Shown: positions 16,522 through 25,811, counted from the first letter of the stretch. The stretch is DNA of 64,000 nt from Marivirga lumbricoides (GCF_014636295.1 NZ_BMEC01000016.1:62001-126000); one strand, 5' to 3'. The notes: generated by a model not told the origin, from the letters alone. Translations and numbers: made by a program.

Positions 16522-16601
16522 AACGTTAAATGTATGAATCGTAGCTTTGGTCTGTGCGTTTGCCTTGCGCAGCTATGATTTCACACATAATGTTATCTCT
16601 C
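16522..16601 (-). repeat. attC-like recombination site (best example)
   Basis: Minus strand: GAGAGATAAC, arm TGTGTGAAATCATAGCT, loop, arm AGCTACGATTCATACA, then AACGTTAGCATTA. The arms match over 13 of 16 pairs with one extrahelical A. The stop codon of the M1 peptidase gene (16593-16595) lies inside the first core, as often seen in cassettes. The arms are shared with 10793-10870. Confidence 0.75.
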
Positions 16602-17897
16602 GTTTTTATAAACCCATTCATTGAAAAATTCATCTAGCTGAGTACCTGATGATTCCTCAAAGGCTTTCTGAAAGTCAGTTGTTTCAACAGACTCCCCAAA
16701 ATATTTGGTAGTATAAAATTTAATTGCGTCCCAAAATATTTCATCACCCATTTTTTCTCTTAATAGGTGCAATACATAAGCTCCTTTAAAGTAGACTAAG
16801 TTTCGATCATCGCTTGATGGGTTTGACCAATTCGCAAAAACCAGAGACTTATCGTTACCTCGGTTTTTTATAGCTTCATATACTTCATAGTAAGAATCTA
16901 TATCGGATTGATATTTTTCTTCACCGAAGCGATATTCATTGTAAGCTGCAGACAGGTAAGTCGCCATTGCTTCGTTAAGCCAAAAGTGATTCCAGCTCTT
17001 ACAAGTAACTCGATTACCCCACCATTGATGAGCCAGTTCATGTGAAATCAAATTTGTTTCAGTGCTGTCTTGCAATACTAACTTTCCATAGGTGTCTTTC
17101 AAAGTTGAATAGCCTGACATCTCTTGATAATGGTCTCCAATGAGTATTTGGGAATATCTAGATTGATCATATTTCACACCGGATTTCTCTTCAAAAAAAG
17201 AAATCATCATGGGTGTTTCTTTGAAGATGGTCATTAGCTGGCCAGAAGTATAATCTTGTGAGTAGTATCTAAGTAGTACTTCTCCTGATTTTTCTTCCGC
17301 TTGGTTGAAATTGCCGATGGCAAATCCATAGGTGTAGGTGGGTGATTCATAATTCTGTTGATAGGAATATTGTATTTTACCATTCTTTCGCACCTGGCTC
17401 ACTAGCCGGCCACTTGCAATACAGTCTTTATCCGATGGAATAGATATATTCAGATGGAACAAGGCTTTATCTCCGGGTGAATCATTACAGATCATCCATT
17501 GGCTTGTCGAATATATAGTAAAGGTTTGTCCGCGATCCGAGTCGAACAAAAGCCCATTTGTCGGATTTCCATGATAATCAATCGTTAGTTCGGTTTCCTT
17601 TTTTTCCCTTTCCGACAATTTAATGGTTAAACTACCATCCCTATTCTCAAAACCTACAACATTGTCCCCAGTTACCTTATCAATTCTAAGGTTTCCAGAC
17701 TTAAATACTACCGAATTAGCATCATTTTCGATGTGAAACTTAATGACAACAGTACCGCTAATGTATTTCTTCTCAATATCAGGCTCAATTGTCAAGTCAT
17801 AGCTAATAACATCTAGTTCAAAATCATTAGGGCTGGCTTGAACAGATACTGTAAGCAAAAGTACTATTGAAAAGATGGATATATTCTTAGTAAACAT
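16593..17897 (-). CDS. Secreted M1 family metallopeptidase, short form
   Basis: 434 residues with a signal peptide (ends VQAS). An N-terminal beta-sandwich (~25-190) leads to the thermolysin-like catalytic domain with zinc motif HELAH and the third ligand Glu 18 residues later in LNEAMATYL; ISHELAHQWWGN is the usual wording. The GXMEN exopeptidase signature is replaced here by YQEMSGYST, so substrate handling may differ. It lacks the C-terminal helical domain of full M1 aminopeptidases (600-900 residues). The ATG lies 16 nt after the cassette border and the TAA is inside the next core, so the gene fills one cassette whose ends are an exact 10-bp inverted repeat. Confidence 0.85.
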   Translation of the reverse strand: MFTKNISIFSIVLLLTVSVQASPNDFELDVISYDLTIEPDIEKKYISGTVVIKFHIENDANSVVFKSGNLRIDKVTGDNVVGFENRDGSLTIKLSEREKKETELTIDYHGNPTNGLLFDSDRGQTFTIYSTSQWMICNDSPGDKALFHLNISIPSDKDCIASGRLVSQVRKNGKIQYSYQQNYESPTYTYGFAIGNFNQAEEKSGEVLLRYYSQDYTSGQLMTIFKETPMMISFFEEKSGVKYDQSRYSQILIGDHYQEMSGYSTLKDTYGKLVLQDSTETNLISHELAHQWWGNRVTCKSWNHFWLNEAMATYLSAAYNEYRFGEEKYQSDIDSYYEVYEAIKNRGNDKSLVFANWSNPSSDDRNLVYFKGAYVLHLLREKMGDEIFWDAIKFYTTKYFGESVETTDFQKAFEESSGTQLDEFFNEWVYKNER

Positions 17898-17911
17898 ATT
17901 TAATGAGAGAT

Positions 17912-18110
17912 AACGTTAAGATATAAGAAACGTAAGTGATTTCGAAGCTCTTACCTATCAATTTGCACTGAGCTAAATTTGCTTTTGGACACAAATTTAA
18001 AGTATCCAAACAACCAATCAAATCACAGATTTAGCGGAGCTGATTAAATGCTTGAAAGTTTCGTAAACCACTGAGCCACTTATGATTTTTTAGCATACAT
18101 TGTTATAGCC
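17912..18110 (-). repeat. attC-like site, long form
   Basis: About 200 bp between GGCTATAAC and GTTATCTC (minus strand). Internal complementarity is weaker than in other sites (AAGTG and GAGCTC-type segments). The case rests on the cores: GTTATAGCC at 18102 is the exact inverse of GGCTATAAC at 18606, and GAGAGATAAC at 17905 is the inverse of GTTATCTCTC at 16592. Confidence 0.6.
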
Positions 18111-18582
18111 TGTTCATTTTCCGCTCGAATTTTTTTAACTTCATTTCCTTTGAGAAAATCCCAATTCTGGGACTTCTCACGTGTAAGCTGTAAAACTCAG
18201 TCCTAGAAGTCACAACGTCATCAATCGCATACAAAACGGAAGTTACACAGGATGGTACCGAAAAAACCTTTGAATTCTCCTGCGATGTCTCTTGGTACAG
18301 CCCTAATATCAGTTTGGGGTTTGATTCTAGAAATACTTCAGTGCAGTCGGTTCCACCTTCATGAATCAAAATCGTATCAGATGAGATTGAACCTTTAAGG
18401 ACTTTTTCTATTAAAAAATATCCGACCGAAGTTTCAGCGTTTCTATGAAACTCACCAATCACTATAGCATCAAAATCTTTTGCTTGATTCAAAAAGTTGT
18501 TCCCAAAGGACTGAGAGCAAGAACATGCTATTAAGTCGGTTAAGACTAGAAGGACTACTAATGTCAAACAAAGCTTTTTCAT
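18103..18582 (-). CDS. Small secreted cysteine-containing protein (TIMP/NTR-like)
   Basis: 159 residues from the ATG at 18580-18582. A signal sequence ends in LIACSCSQSF; the CSCS start, the pattern DFDAIVIGEF, then IEKVLKGSISSDTILIH and a later Cys in GTDCTEVF recall bacterial proteins annotated as TIMP/netrin-like, whose first cysteines form the N-terminal disulfides. A lipobox reading of LIAC is also possible, which would make it a lipoprotein. Function unknown. The stop codon lies in the cassette core GGCTATAAC and the start is 31 nt after the opposite border; the two borders are an exact 9-bp inverted repeat. Confidence 0.65.
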   Translation of the reverse strand: MKKLCLTLVVLLVLTDLIACSCSQSFGNNFLNQAKDFDAIVIGEFHRNAETSVGYFLIEKVLKGSISSDTILIHEGGTDCTEVFLESNPKLILGLYQETSQENSKVFSVPSCVTSVLYAIDDVVTSRTEFYSLHVRSPRIGIFSKEMKLKKFERKMNRL

Positions 18583-18611
18583 CAATAATTTCTGGTGTAC
18601 GAATAGGCTAT

Positions 18612-18807
18612 AACGCTCTGTGTATGGACAGTAGGGCAGATGCGAAGTACTTCACTTTCGGTTTACCACTTAGCCAAAACAAACGTTTTTACTTTTAATT
18701 TTCTTAGTGTTAAACGTCAAAACTTTGTTTTGGCGTTGCCTGCTCAAAGAACAGGACTTTCAATTTATCTCTAAATGCCCTATTGGCTATACACCTTGTT
18801 GCATTAG
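18612..18807 (-). repeat. attC-like site, long form
   Basis: Minus strand: CTAATGCAACAAGGTGTATAG, CCAATAGGGC, ~130 nt loop, GCCCTACTGTCCATACACAGAGCG then TTATAGCC. The arms pair over about 15 of 19 positions (GTGTAT, TAGGGC) with an unpaired base. The loop contains a second hairpin (CAAAACAAAGTTTTG). It joins two genes without any similarity to each other. Confidence 0.7.
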
Positions 18808-18818
18808 TTTCTTTTCTT

Positions 18819-19400
18819 TTAAAAAGCTCTTTTCCAATAGTTATGATAATTCACCTTCCCTATGAGCTTTTTTATAATTCCTGGATAATCATATTGGATT
18901 TTATACTCATAGGAATTAGCAGGCTCATGTACAAAAGAACTATCAATTCTATTTTTTAGAAAATGTATTGTCAAGTTGTAAAAAGAGTCATCTACACTTT
19001 TTGGATTATTTTCTTCTGGTAATGTTTGCCCTTCTTCAAATTTGAAATATTTCGAGGCACTATCCGTATATAGCCTTCTTATTGGTTCTCCATTTCGAAA
19101 GAAATCAAATGATAAAGCACTTATAGTATCGTACTGGTAGAAAGTCATTATATCATGATTTTTGGAGATTTTAGACTTAACTGTTTCACTTGAAATAAAA
19201 TGAGAGTCACAGCGAATTATCGTAGCGTTTTCAATAAATGAAAAGACAATTTTTCCTTTAGTTTGAAAACCATTCCAATAATCATTCAAACTACTTCTAT
19301 TGGTTAATTCAAATGAATCAATTTCAAGTAATTCGAATAACTCATTTTGTTTGTTTTCGAAATTTTCGTTTATGATTATTCCCTGTAGCTTTAGTCCCAT
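18819..19400 (-). CDS. Hypothetical protein, cassette passenger
   Basis: 193 residues, no signal peptide or membrane segment, acidic and aromatic-rich (FEEGQTLPEENNPKSV; NSYEYKIQYDYPGIIKKLIG). I do not recognise the family. The alternating beta-type pattern in the middle (KGKIVFSFIENATIIRCDSH) suggests a small beta-rich domain. The ATG is 18 nt from the cassette border at 19418 and the stop 12 nt before the next core, so it occupies a full unit. The repeat at 19417-19561 lies directly upstream, as it does for the T9SS gene. Confidence 0.6.
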   Translation of the reverse strand: MGLKLQGIIINENFENKQNELFELLEIDSFELTNRSSLNDYWNGFQTKGKIVFSFIENATIIRCDSHFISSETVKSKISKNHDIMTFYQYDTISALSFDFFRNGEPIRRLYTDSASKYFKFEEGQTLPEENNPKSVDDSFYNLTIHFLKNRIDSSFVHEPANSYEYKIQYDYPGIIKKLIGKVNYHNYWKRAF

Positions 19401-19416
19401 TTTTCAAGTTAATGCC

Positions 19417-19561
19417 AACAAGAGCAAATAACATAAAAGTTGTCATTATTTGCGAAATATCGGATATAATAACAATTAATCTGCTATTATTTCTTCCTTA
19501 TCGGAAACCTTTCTCCTACAAAAAATAAGTTTGTGCTGGTTCAGGTAGCCTGATTAAGTTC
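19417..19561 (-). repeat. Dispersed 140-bp repeat, copy 2
   Basis: Core 19427-19495 matches 13301-13369 at 67 of 69 bases. Starts at AACAAG at the first cassette border and ends near GTTC. It separates the array from the large macroglobulin-like gene and could mark the array's proximal edge. Confidence 0.75.
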
Positions 19562-19628
19562 CTTTATAAATATAGAAGAATTATTTTATTCCATGGGAAG
19601 TCTTTACAGCACCTTACCATTTAAACTT

Positions 19629-22600
19629 TCACTTTACCTCCACTTTCTTAATTTCATTGTTCGCGTTAAAAGTAGGGAAATACATGAGCTCTATTTTTGC
19701 AGGATTTAAAGTGTAGGTTCCTGAATAACGTGGCATCAAGTTAACCTCATAGGTGTAATCTCCTTTAGGAAGTCTTTCGATAAAAATAGAAGTCTTATTT
19801 TTAAAGTACTCTCGATGCGCTTCGCCTCTTAAATTATTAGGTTTCTCAGCATAAGAACAAGACCCAGGAATAGGAATATTGATCATCACATATTCTGCAT
19901 CTTTTTTAACCTTTACATTCACCAGTAATTTGATTTCCTGGCCAGCGGTCAACCTATTAATACCTCCTTCAAATTGTGAACTGATTGTAAAATCTCCTTT
20001 TTTAGAAACTGGCGTACTATTCCAGAACCTTTGGTAGCTGGTAAAGTATACAGGGAAATCTCCACTTTTGGATAGAGTGATATTTACGTCAGGCTGTAAC
20101 TTCATCTCAAAAGGAAACTCGTTCACTGTTTGATTTATATCTCCTGATAAAGTGATAGAGGGCTTGCTGAATTCTTTTTCCCCATTCAACAAATCAGGCA
20201 AAATAGTTTCTATAACCTTGGCTGACTCATAGGTGTTTCTCCAATAACCATTGTTCCTTTTTTCAAGAAAATAGCCTCTCATTTTTTGCAATTGTTTCTG
20301 GTAATTACCTGAGTCAGTCTGCAGAATTTGATAGGCCAGCAAAGTGTTTGGCAGGTCATTGGTAATCAAATCATCTTCCAAAGAATCATTTTCAAAGTAC
20401 ACGTTACCGAATAAAGTACTTTTTTGGTAGGTAAGCAGCGTATCTACATCATAATCCAATTGGCACAATTGCTTTAAACGAGTAAGTGAAAGCATCGCAC
20501 TTAATGATTTATTCCTTCGCTCTTCAAGTGAATTGATGTAGGAGGAATAAGCAACTTTAGCATCCAAAAGCTGGAGAATTCTTAATATCCTGATACTTTT
20601 TTCAAAGTCTGGTTCGTTCTCTAATTCCCAAACCATTTGCTGTGTTATCTGATCCTTATCGATTTTAGTTTCATATCCTTGCTTTTCTGCAAATACCATA
20701 GCTTCCAAAGCATGAAGACTAATCCATTCATTGAAGCCGGAGTTTTCCCACCATCCCCAAAGCCCTCTGGAGGTTTGGTTTTTATGAAGTAGACGAATTA
20801 GTCTTTTAATTTCTCTTTCATTATCAAATTTTTGTTCCTGAAATTCTATCAGGCTTTTCTCAACTAATAAAGCTTTTAGTTTAGAAGCTATTTGCTCATT
20901 ACAGTAATATTCATAGCGAAGCACATGGCTGATTTCGTCCTTTATAATCTCAAGTAAATCTGCCCGGGCATATAAATTAACCTCCCCTAAATCAGGATTG
21001 AAATTTAAGCTAAAGGTGGTGTCATTTTCAAGTGAATAAAAAGCACCTTCTGTTTCTTCCAACCCTGCAGGAAAAATTGGTATATGCTTTTCTTCTCCGT
21101 CAAAATATCCATCTTCTTTTTCCATGAAATACTTAAGGGTAATTGAATCTGCCGGTGCGATAATTTTCAGGCTATCAAGAATTGAGTTTTTTAAAATCCT
21201 GCTATTGTTGAATTGAACCTGGTCATTAATCTCAAACTGACTTTTAATTTTCAAAGAGTCACTACTATAATTAAGCACCTTACCAATAGCTATAGCTGTA
21301 TCATTTTCAATTAAAAAACGAGGCACAGCCAATTGAGCCATCAAAGGTTTATAAGATTTTATGAAGCTTTTAGTCTGTCCTGATTGTTTTTTACTATTCA
21401 TGGCCAAATAGAATGTTTCCCACTCGGTTACATCATCAGGAAACACCACCTCAAAACTAGTTTTACCATTTTTATCAGTTTTTAGTGCAGGTTGCCAGAA
21501 TGCATAATCAGAAAAATCATTCCTTATTGTACTTGCCTGAGAAGCAGATTCAAAAAATGCTTCGTCATAATCAGCTCCTTTAGAGGAAAGCGAGAGAGTT
21601 TTCTTAAATGCACCTTCTTCTGTATCGATAATTACTACTCCATTAGCAGCTTGAGCCCCATAAATTGCAGTAGCAGATTCACCTTTTAAAACCTCTATTC
21701 CTTTAATAATATTTGGATCTAATTCAGCTATATCTCCGGTGTAAACCATCCCATTTATAATATATAAAGGAGTGCCCTCAAAGGATTGAGTAGCTTCACC
21801 TCTGATTTTAATTTCAACACTACCTCCTGGAGATTCTGAGCTAATAGCTACCCCAGCCACTTTGCCTTGTAAGCCATTTGCAAAATTGATATTTGGAACG
21901 GAGGCTGTTAAACTTGACCTTTGCACTATCCCATATCCTGTTACAACCACTTCACTTAATTGCTGAACATCAGCCTGAAGTCCAATATTTACTGTATTGC
22001 CGCTAATCTCCTTTTCCTGACTAACCATACCTATAAAAGAAAATTGCAGGGTAGTATAACCATAGGGTACTTTCAAGGAGTAATAGCCTTCCAAATCAGT
22101 ATTTGTGCCAAAGGTCGTTCCTTTAATTAATACATTTACTCTTGGTAGTGGCTCCTCAGTATTTTCATCATACACATAACCTCCTACTATTTCGCCTGCT
22201 CCAGAATACTTAAACCTTTCCCTATAGGCAAGGGAAATCTCATTTTTTGCCTCATTGTATGGTGCTTCTTTGAATAGATTAGCTTCTATAATTTTATTGA
22301 TTTCAATACTAAAACTATCCTGCTTCAATGTTTCAGGTTTTGTGTATGCGTAATAATTAAGGCCATTTACTTTTATATTTATAGAATCTTCAATATGATA
22401 TTTAGAATCAGAGTAAAAGAAAATTAATTGATGATAACCTTTCTCCAAATCATGGAAAAAAGTGGTTCTTCCTGGGTAAACTCTAATAAATTCAGGATCA
22501 TCATAGCGAAATACTAACACATTGATAGGTTGTTCGGTGAGCTTACTCTTCTCATTTTCTTGTTCCACCAATAAACGTCCAGCTCCTTTAATTGTGAAGT

Positions 22601-25553
22601 TAGGATAAGAATACCTGGCTTTTAAAGCTCTTTTTGCATCTAAATAACTTTGCCAGATTTTTGTGAGTTCCTGCTCTGTAATAACACTATCCGTTAAGTT
22701 TTTATTAAGCTCATATGAATTTAATACCCTGGGATATTGTGTGGTGGAAACACTTCTCATTTTTAATAATTTGGGAGCAAAATCATACTCAAAATAAGGC
22801 TCGTGCTGAAAGTCTGTAGAATAGCTATCCATTAAATGGAAGGTTACATCTCCTACAATAGGACCTGCAAGAGCTTGATGCCTCTGAGTACTGGATGCAC
22901 CATTCAGCAATTGTACTGTCTTGCCTTGTTTTATATAAGCAAAGCGCTCTCCAAAATTATTACGATAAGGAAATATGTATTTGTATAAAAAATTTCTCTC
23001 ACTATTACTGAGTTGAGGTTCAGCTTCTATAAAACTAACTCTCTCATGATTACTTTTTTCATCAATACTAAAAATTAACTTTTCGCCTGAATTGAAGTAA
23101 AGGCTATCAATTGTGAAAATCTTTTTCTGGGTTCTTAATTTTACCTGATGAAAGCCACTATCAATTCTAAAAGAATAAGGATTGGTATGATTAGCCCAAC
23201 TAAAATACACTGGTTTTCCATCGACATATACTACATGAATGGCTTCTGGTGCTCCTTCATTGAAAACAAAAGGAGAAAACTGCGTGATGGAATCCGAAGT
23301 GGTATAAGTAAATTTTCTGATGGTATTCTCCGGATAAATAAATTGATAATATTCTATAGAATCAAGCCTGGCTTTTTCCTTCCATTGTTGATAATTAAGA
23401 AGTTTCTCAGATGAAAGTTGAAAATTACTATTATTAAAATTAAACAAATTGATCAACTCCTTATGCTTTCTTTCTTTTCCCAAGTAGGGCAAAGAAGGGG
23501 CTCGGTAACCAAACTTTTTAGTGAGAGAAAATGCTGTTATATCTACGTTTTCCACAGGTTTGCCTTTCGAGTCAGTAATGGTTAGTTCTACCTTGGATTT
23601 TTGGCCTGGGTAAACAATTCTTGGCTGTATTATATCAACATTAAGTTCCTTTTCCCTCAAGGGTATCTCATAATCTTCCTCAACAATTTCTCCTCCCCAA
23701 AGATATTGCAGAGAGATAAAATAGTTTTTCTTTGAGTTGGTCTTTCTTTTATAAATCAGTTCCTTGGTATAGCCGGAAGCAATTTCTCTATTCTTTTTAT
23801 AGAGTGTATAATTAAAAGGCAAGTTTCGCGGATTATCTACTTGTATAATAAGTGAGTCAGGGTTCCTCTCAGAAAAACATTGAATCAAAGAGGGTTGACT
23901 TGAGAGGTCAAAAGACTTCTCAAGGCTATCTGATTTAATCGTATACCTGGAAAAATACTGATTGTAGGGTATTAAAACAGGTGTCTGTCCTTCAAATACC
24001 AATGTTTTATTGCCGAAATTATCTACTCGATTTACGCTTACTTTCTTTTGGTCTTCAACTCCATTTTTTTCATACCATAACTTTATTGAGTCGGTATTCA
24101 ATAAGATTTTAAAATCTTTCTTGTGATAGAAGTAAGTAAATTTTTGACTTTTTGAAAGGACTTCATTATCCGAGGTAATTAACTTAACATTTACATTGTA
24201 TTCAAAATTCAAAGCAGGAAATTGATAATCATTTAAGATGATTTCGGTCTCTTTTTGAGGGTCTAGTGGTTTCTCTATGTACAATAATGTATCAGGAACA
24301 AAAAGGTCAGAATGAAAGAATTCCTCAATTTCAAGAGGCGTCACCAAAATTTCTAATCTACCATCCAGTAGATTTAAATCATTTTCATTAGTTCCTTTTG
24401 CAAAAAGCGTTACTGAATCACCTTTATAATGAGCCTGCTTTTCTGATCTTAAATTAAGTTTTATGCTTTTTAGCTCATATTCTTCATATTTAAAATAACT
24501 ACTTATATAAACCTTTTCATCATCAGACTCTAATTTCACTCTGTAATCTCTGTCTAGTTGCAAATCCAATGAATCATGCAATATAAAATCAGTCTCATAA
24601 GCTCCCTTCCTATAAGGGTAAATAGTAGCAAGTTTAATATCCTTTCCCTTATGATAAATACTGGCAATCAAGCGTTTTTGGATTGGCTTACCATTTTCCT
24701 TTACCACAAAAGCCTTCAGTCTTACGGTGTCACCAGGTAAATATTTAGGTTTATTAAAAACCATATAACCCGTATGTTTATCTTCATTCCTGTAACCATA
24801 ATAATCACAATAATACTCATCAAAAATGCAAGCTGTGTTGTGATAAGCCCTTACAAAAAATTCCTTAATTTGATAAATTGTTCCTTGAGGCCACCACCTC
24901 ACTAATGACTTCACTCCATCAATAGGAATATAAATTGTGAATTTCACAGGTTTCCAGACGTACTTAAGAGGTGTACCATAAACTACTTTTCGGAAAGCAC
25001 GCTTTGACCATGGATTATTATAGCGTCTCTCTAAGTTATAAAAAGCGCTAAAATCATTTACTTTCACTCTTAATAAGCCTTTGGAATTAGCTTTTCGGAT
25101 TATATAGACACTGTCTTGTTTGTTAAATTCAACTCTTCTACTACCGATATTGACTTCCGCATCAGGAATAAGGTCACCCTGCAATCCATAGACTTGAATT
25201 TGAAAATCTGTATTATTGTTTAGAATAAAAACTTCAAAATTCTGGATGCTTGTAATTGAAATATTTTGTTGATTCCCTTCACTATATATTTTCAAGTAGT
25301 GTCCTTCTGAAAGTGGTTTTTGATAGTTTTTATCAGTAGGAAAAGAATCTATTTTAGTATGTAGAAAAGTAGAATCAAATTTCCAGTGGCTATTTTTATA
25401 GATTTTCTGAGCTTGTTCATTATTGATTTTATAGATGTAGGTGAAAAAACTGCTTTTACGGCTTTGCAATAACCCCTGCCCTACTACATTAAGCTGAGTT
25501 ATAAAAAACAACCAAAAAAGGAAATAGCCAGATACTTTGTAAAATTTGCTCAT
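19629..25553 (-). CDS. Alpha-2-macroglobulin-like protein with embedded TonB plug domain
   Basis: 1,974 residues from the ATG at 25551-25553, chosen because a signal peptide (ending LNVVGQ) begins there; 39 further codons upstream lack one. Order of parts: an MG2-type domain near residue 262 (KPKYLPGDTVRLKAFV), more macroglobulin strands (RIVYPGQKSKVELTI), a carboxypeptidase-regulatory-like fold near 1,124 (EEPLPRVNVLIKGTTFGTNT), a TonB receptor plug at ~1,200-1,310 (LSEVVVTGYG to ATAIYGAQAANGVVIID), the A2M domain near 1,350 (WQPALKTDKNGKTSF), then an alpha-toroid-like part at ~1,500-1,780 (RGLWGWWENSGFNEWISLHALEA written in two helices). No CxEQ thioester is visible. Bacterial macroglobulins trap proteases in the periplasm; the plug suggests a link with outer-membrane receptors. 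Confidence 0.83.
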   Translation of the reverse strand: MSKFYKVSGYFLFWLFFITQLNVVGQGLLQSRKSSFFTYIYKINNEQAQKIYKNSHWKFDSTFLHTKIDSFPTDKNYQKPLSEGHYLKIYSEGNQQNISITSIQNFEVFILNNNTDFQIQVYGLQGDLIPDAEVNIGSRRVEFNKQDSVYIIRKANSKGLLRVKVNDFSAFYNLERRYNNPWSKRAFRKVVYGTPLKYVWKPVKFTIYIPIDGVKSLVRWWPQGTIYQIKEFFVRAYHNTACIFDEYYCDYYGYRNEDKHTGYMVFNKPKYLPGDTVRLKAFVVKENGKPIQKRLIASIYHKGKDIKLATIYPYRKGAYETDFILHDSLDLQLDRDYRVKLESDDEKVYISSYFKYEEYELKSIKLNLRSEKQAHYKGDSVTLFAKGTNENDLNLLDGRLEILVTPLEIEEFFHSDLFVPDTLLYIEKPLDPQKETEIILNDYQFPALNFEYNVNVKLITSDNEVLSKSQKFTYFYHKKDFKILLNTDSIKLWYEKNGVEDQKKVSVNRVDNFGNKTLVFEGQTPVLIPYNQYFSRYTIKSDSLEKSFDLSSQPSLIQCFSERNPDSLIIQVDNPRNLPFNYTLYKKNREIASGYTKELIYKRKTNSKKNYFISLQYLWGGEIVEEDYEIPLREKELNVDIIQPRIVYPGQKSKVELTITDSKGKPVENVDITAFSLTKKFGYRAPSLPYLGKERKHKELINLFNFNNSNFQLSSEKLLNYQQWKEKARLDSIEYYQFIYPENTIRKFTYTTSDSITQFSPFVFNEGAPEAIHVVYVDGKPVYFSWANHTNPYSFRIDSGFHQVKLRTQKKIFTIDSLYFNSGEKLIFSIDEKSNHERVSFIEAEPQLSNSERNFLYKYIFPYRNNFGERFAYIKQGKTVQLLNGASSTQRHQALAGPIVGDVTFHLMDSYSTDFQHEPYFEYDFAPKLLKMRSVSTTQYPRVLNSYELNKNLTDSVITEQELTKIWQSYLDAKRALKARYSYPNFTIKGAGRLLVEQENEKSKLTEQPINVLVFRYDDPEFIRVYPGRTTFFHDLEKGYHQLIFFYSDSKYHIEDSINIKVNGLNYYAYTKPETLKQDSFSIEINKIIEANLFKEAPYNEAKNEISLAYRERFKYSGAGEIVGGYVYDENTEEPLPRVNVLIKGTTFGTNTDLEGYYSLKVPYGYTTLQFSFIGMVSQEKEISGNTVNIGLQADVQQLSEVVVTGYGIVQRSSLTASVPNINFANGLQGKVAGVAISSESPGGSVEIKIRGEATQSFEGTPLYIINGMVYTGDIAELDPNIIKGIEVLKGESATAIYGAQAANGVVIIDTEEGAFKKTLSLSSKGADYDEAFFESASQASTIRNDFSDYAFWQPALKTDKNGKTSFEVVFPDDVTEWETFYLAMNSKKQSGQTKSFIKSYKPLMAQLAVPRFLIENDTAIAIGKVLNYSSDSLKIKSQFEINDQVQFNNSRILKNSILDSLKIIAPADSITLKYFMEKEDGYFDGEEKHIPIFPAGLEETEGAFYSLENDTTFSLNFNPDLGEVNLYARADLLEIIKDEISHVLRYEYYCNEQIASKLKALLVEKSLIEFQEQKFDNEREIKRLIRLLHKNQTSRGLWGWWENSGFNEWISLHALEAMVFAEKQGYETKIDKDQITQQMVWELENEPDFEKSIRILRILQLLDAKVAYSSYINSLEERRNKSLSAMLSLTRLKQLCQLDYDVDTLLTYQKSTLFGNVYFENDSLEDDLITNDLPNTLLAYQILQTDSGNYQKQLQKMRGYFLEKRNNGYWRNTYESAKVIETILPDLLNGEKEFSKPSITLSGDINQTVNEFPFEMKLQPDVNITLSKSGDFPVYFTSYQRFWNSTPVSKKGDFTISSQFEGGINRLTAGQEIKLLVNVKVKKDAEYVMINIPIPGSCSYAEKPNNLRGEAHREYFKNKTSIFIERLPKGDYTYEVNLMPRYSGTYTLNPAKIELMYFPTFNANNEIKKVEVK

Positions 25554-25811
25554 ATTTCTTTTACGTTTCTGATAAAGATGCAAAGACCTGTAGAATTCCA
25601 TAAACAGCTTACTTTTTATTTTAAATAAATTAAATATATCAAATTTTGATAGCCTACATCTGTAAACCACTAATATTAGGTTAGTAAGAATGATTAATTG
25701 AATTTTTGTAGAAAAAAATTCTTACATCTTTAAAGAATCATTCCTGTAAAAAAAATGACTAATATCATCTTTTCATCTATTAATCAACAATAAAAACCAT
25801 TGCTCAGTTAG

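Larger units (their letters stand above)
10793..19419 (-). mobile_element. Integrase-less gene-cassette array (CALIN-like)
   Basis: All genes here run on the minus strand, start 15-100 bp after a junction and end at or inside the next one. Three units carry an exact short inverted repeat at their own two ends, which is the R'/R'' relation of integron cassettes: GTTATAGCC (18102) with GGCTATAAC (18606), GTTATCTCTC (16592) with GAGAGATAAC (17905), and TTAGCATTA (15505) with TAATGCTAA (16515). A fourth, GTTGCATTAG (18798) with TTAATGCCAAC (19409), has one extra base. Junctions fold as imperfect palindromes with AAC/GTT edges. No tyrosine integrase is encoded in the window. Passengers include a toxin-antitoxin pair and a defence-type gene, as in chromosomal integrons. 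Confidence 0.72.

Noticed and set aside
18480-18698. 72-codon plus-strand frame over the cassette junction
   Set aside because: It is antisense to the small secreted protein and runs into the junction palindrome.
13290-19561. CRISPR array
   Set aside because: Only two copies of the 69-bp repeat, 6 kb apart; no spacer-repeat periodicity and no cas genes.
19629-25670. Start of the macroglobulin-like gene at 25670
   Set aside because: The first 39 codons are Lys/Arg/Phe-rich and precede a proper signal peptide starting at 25553.
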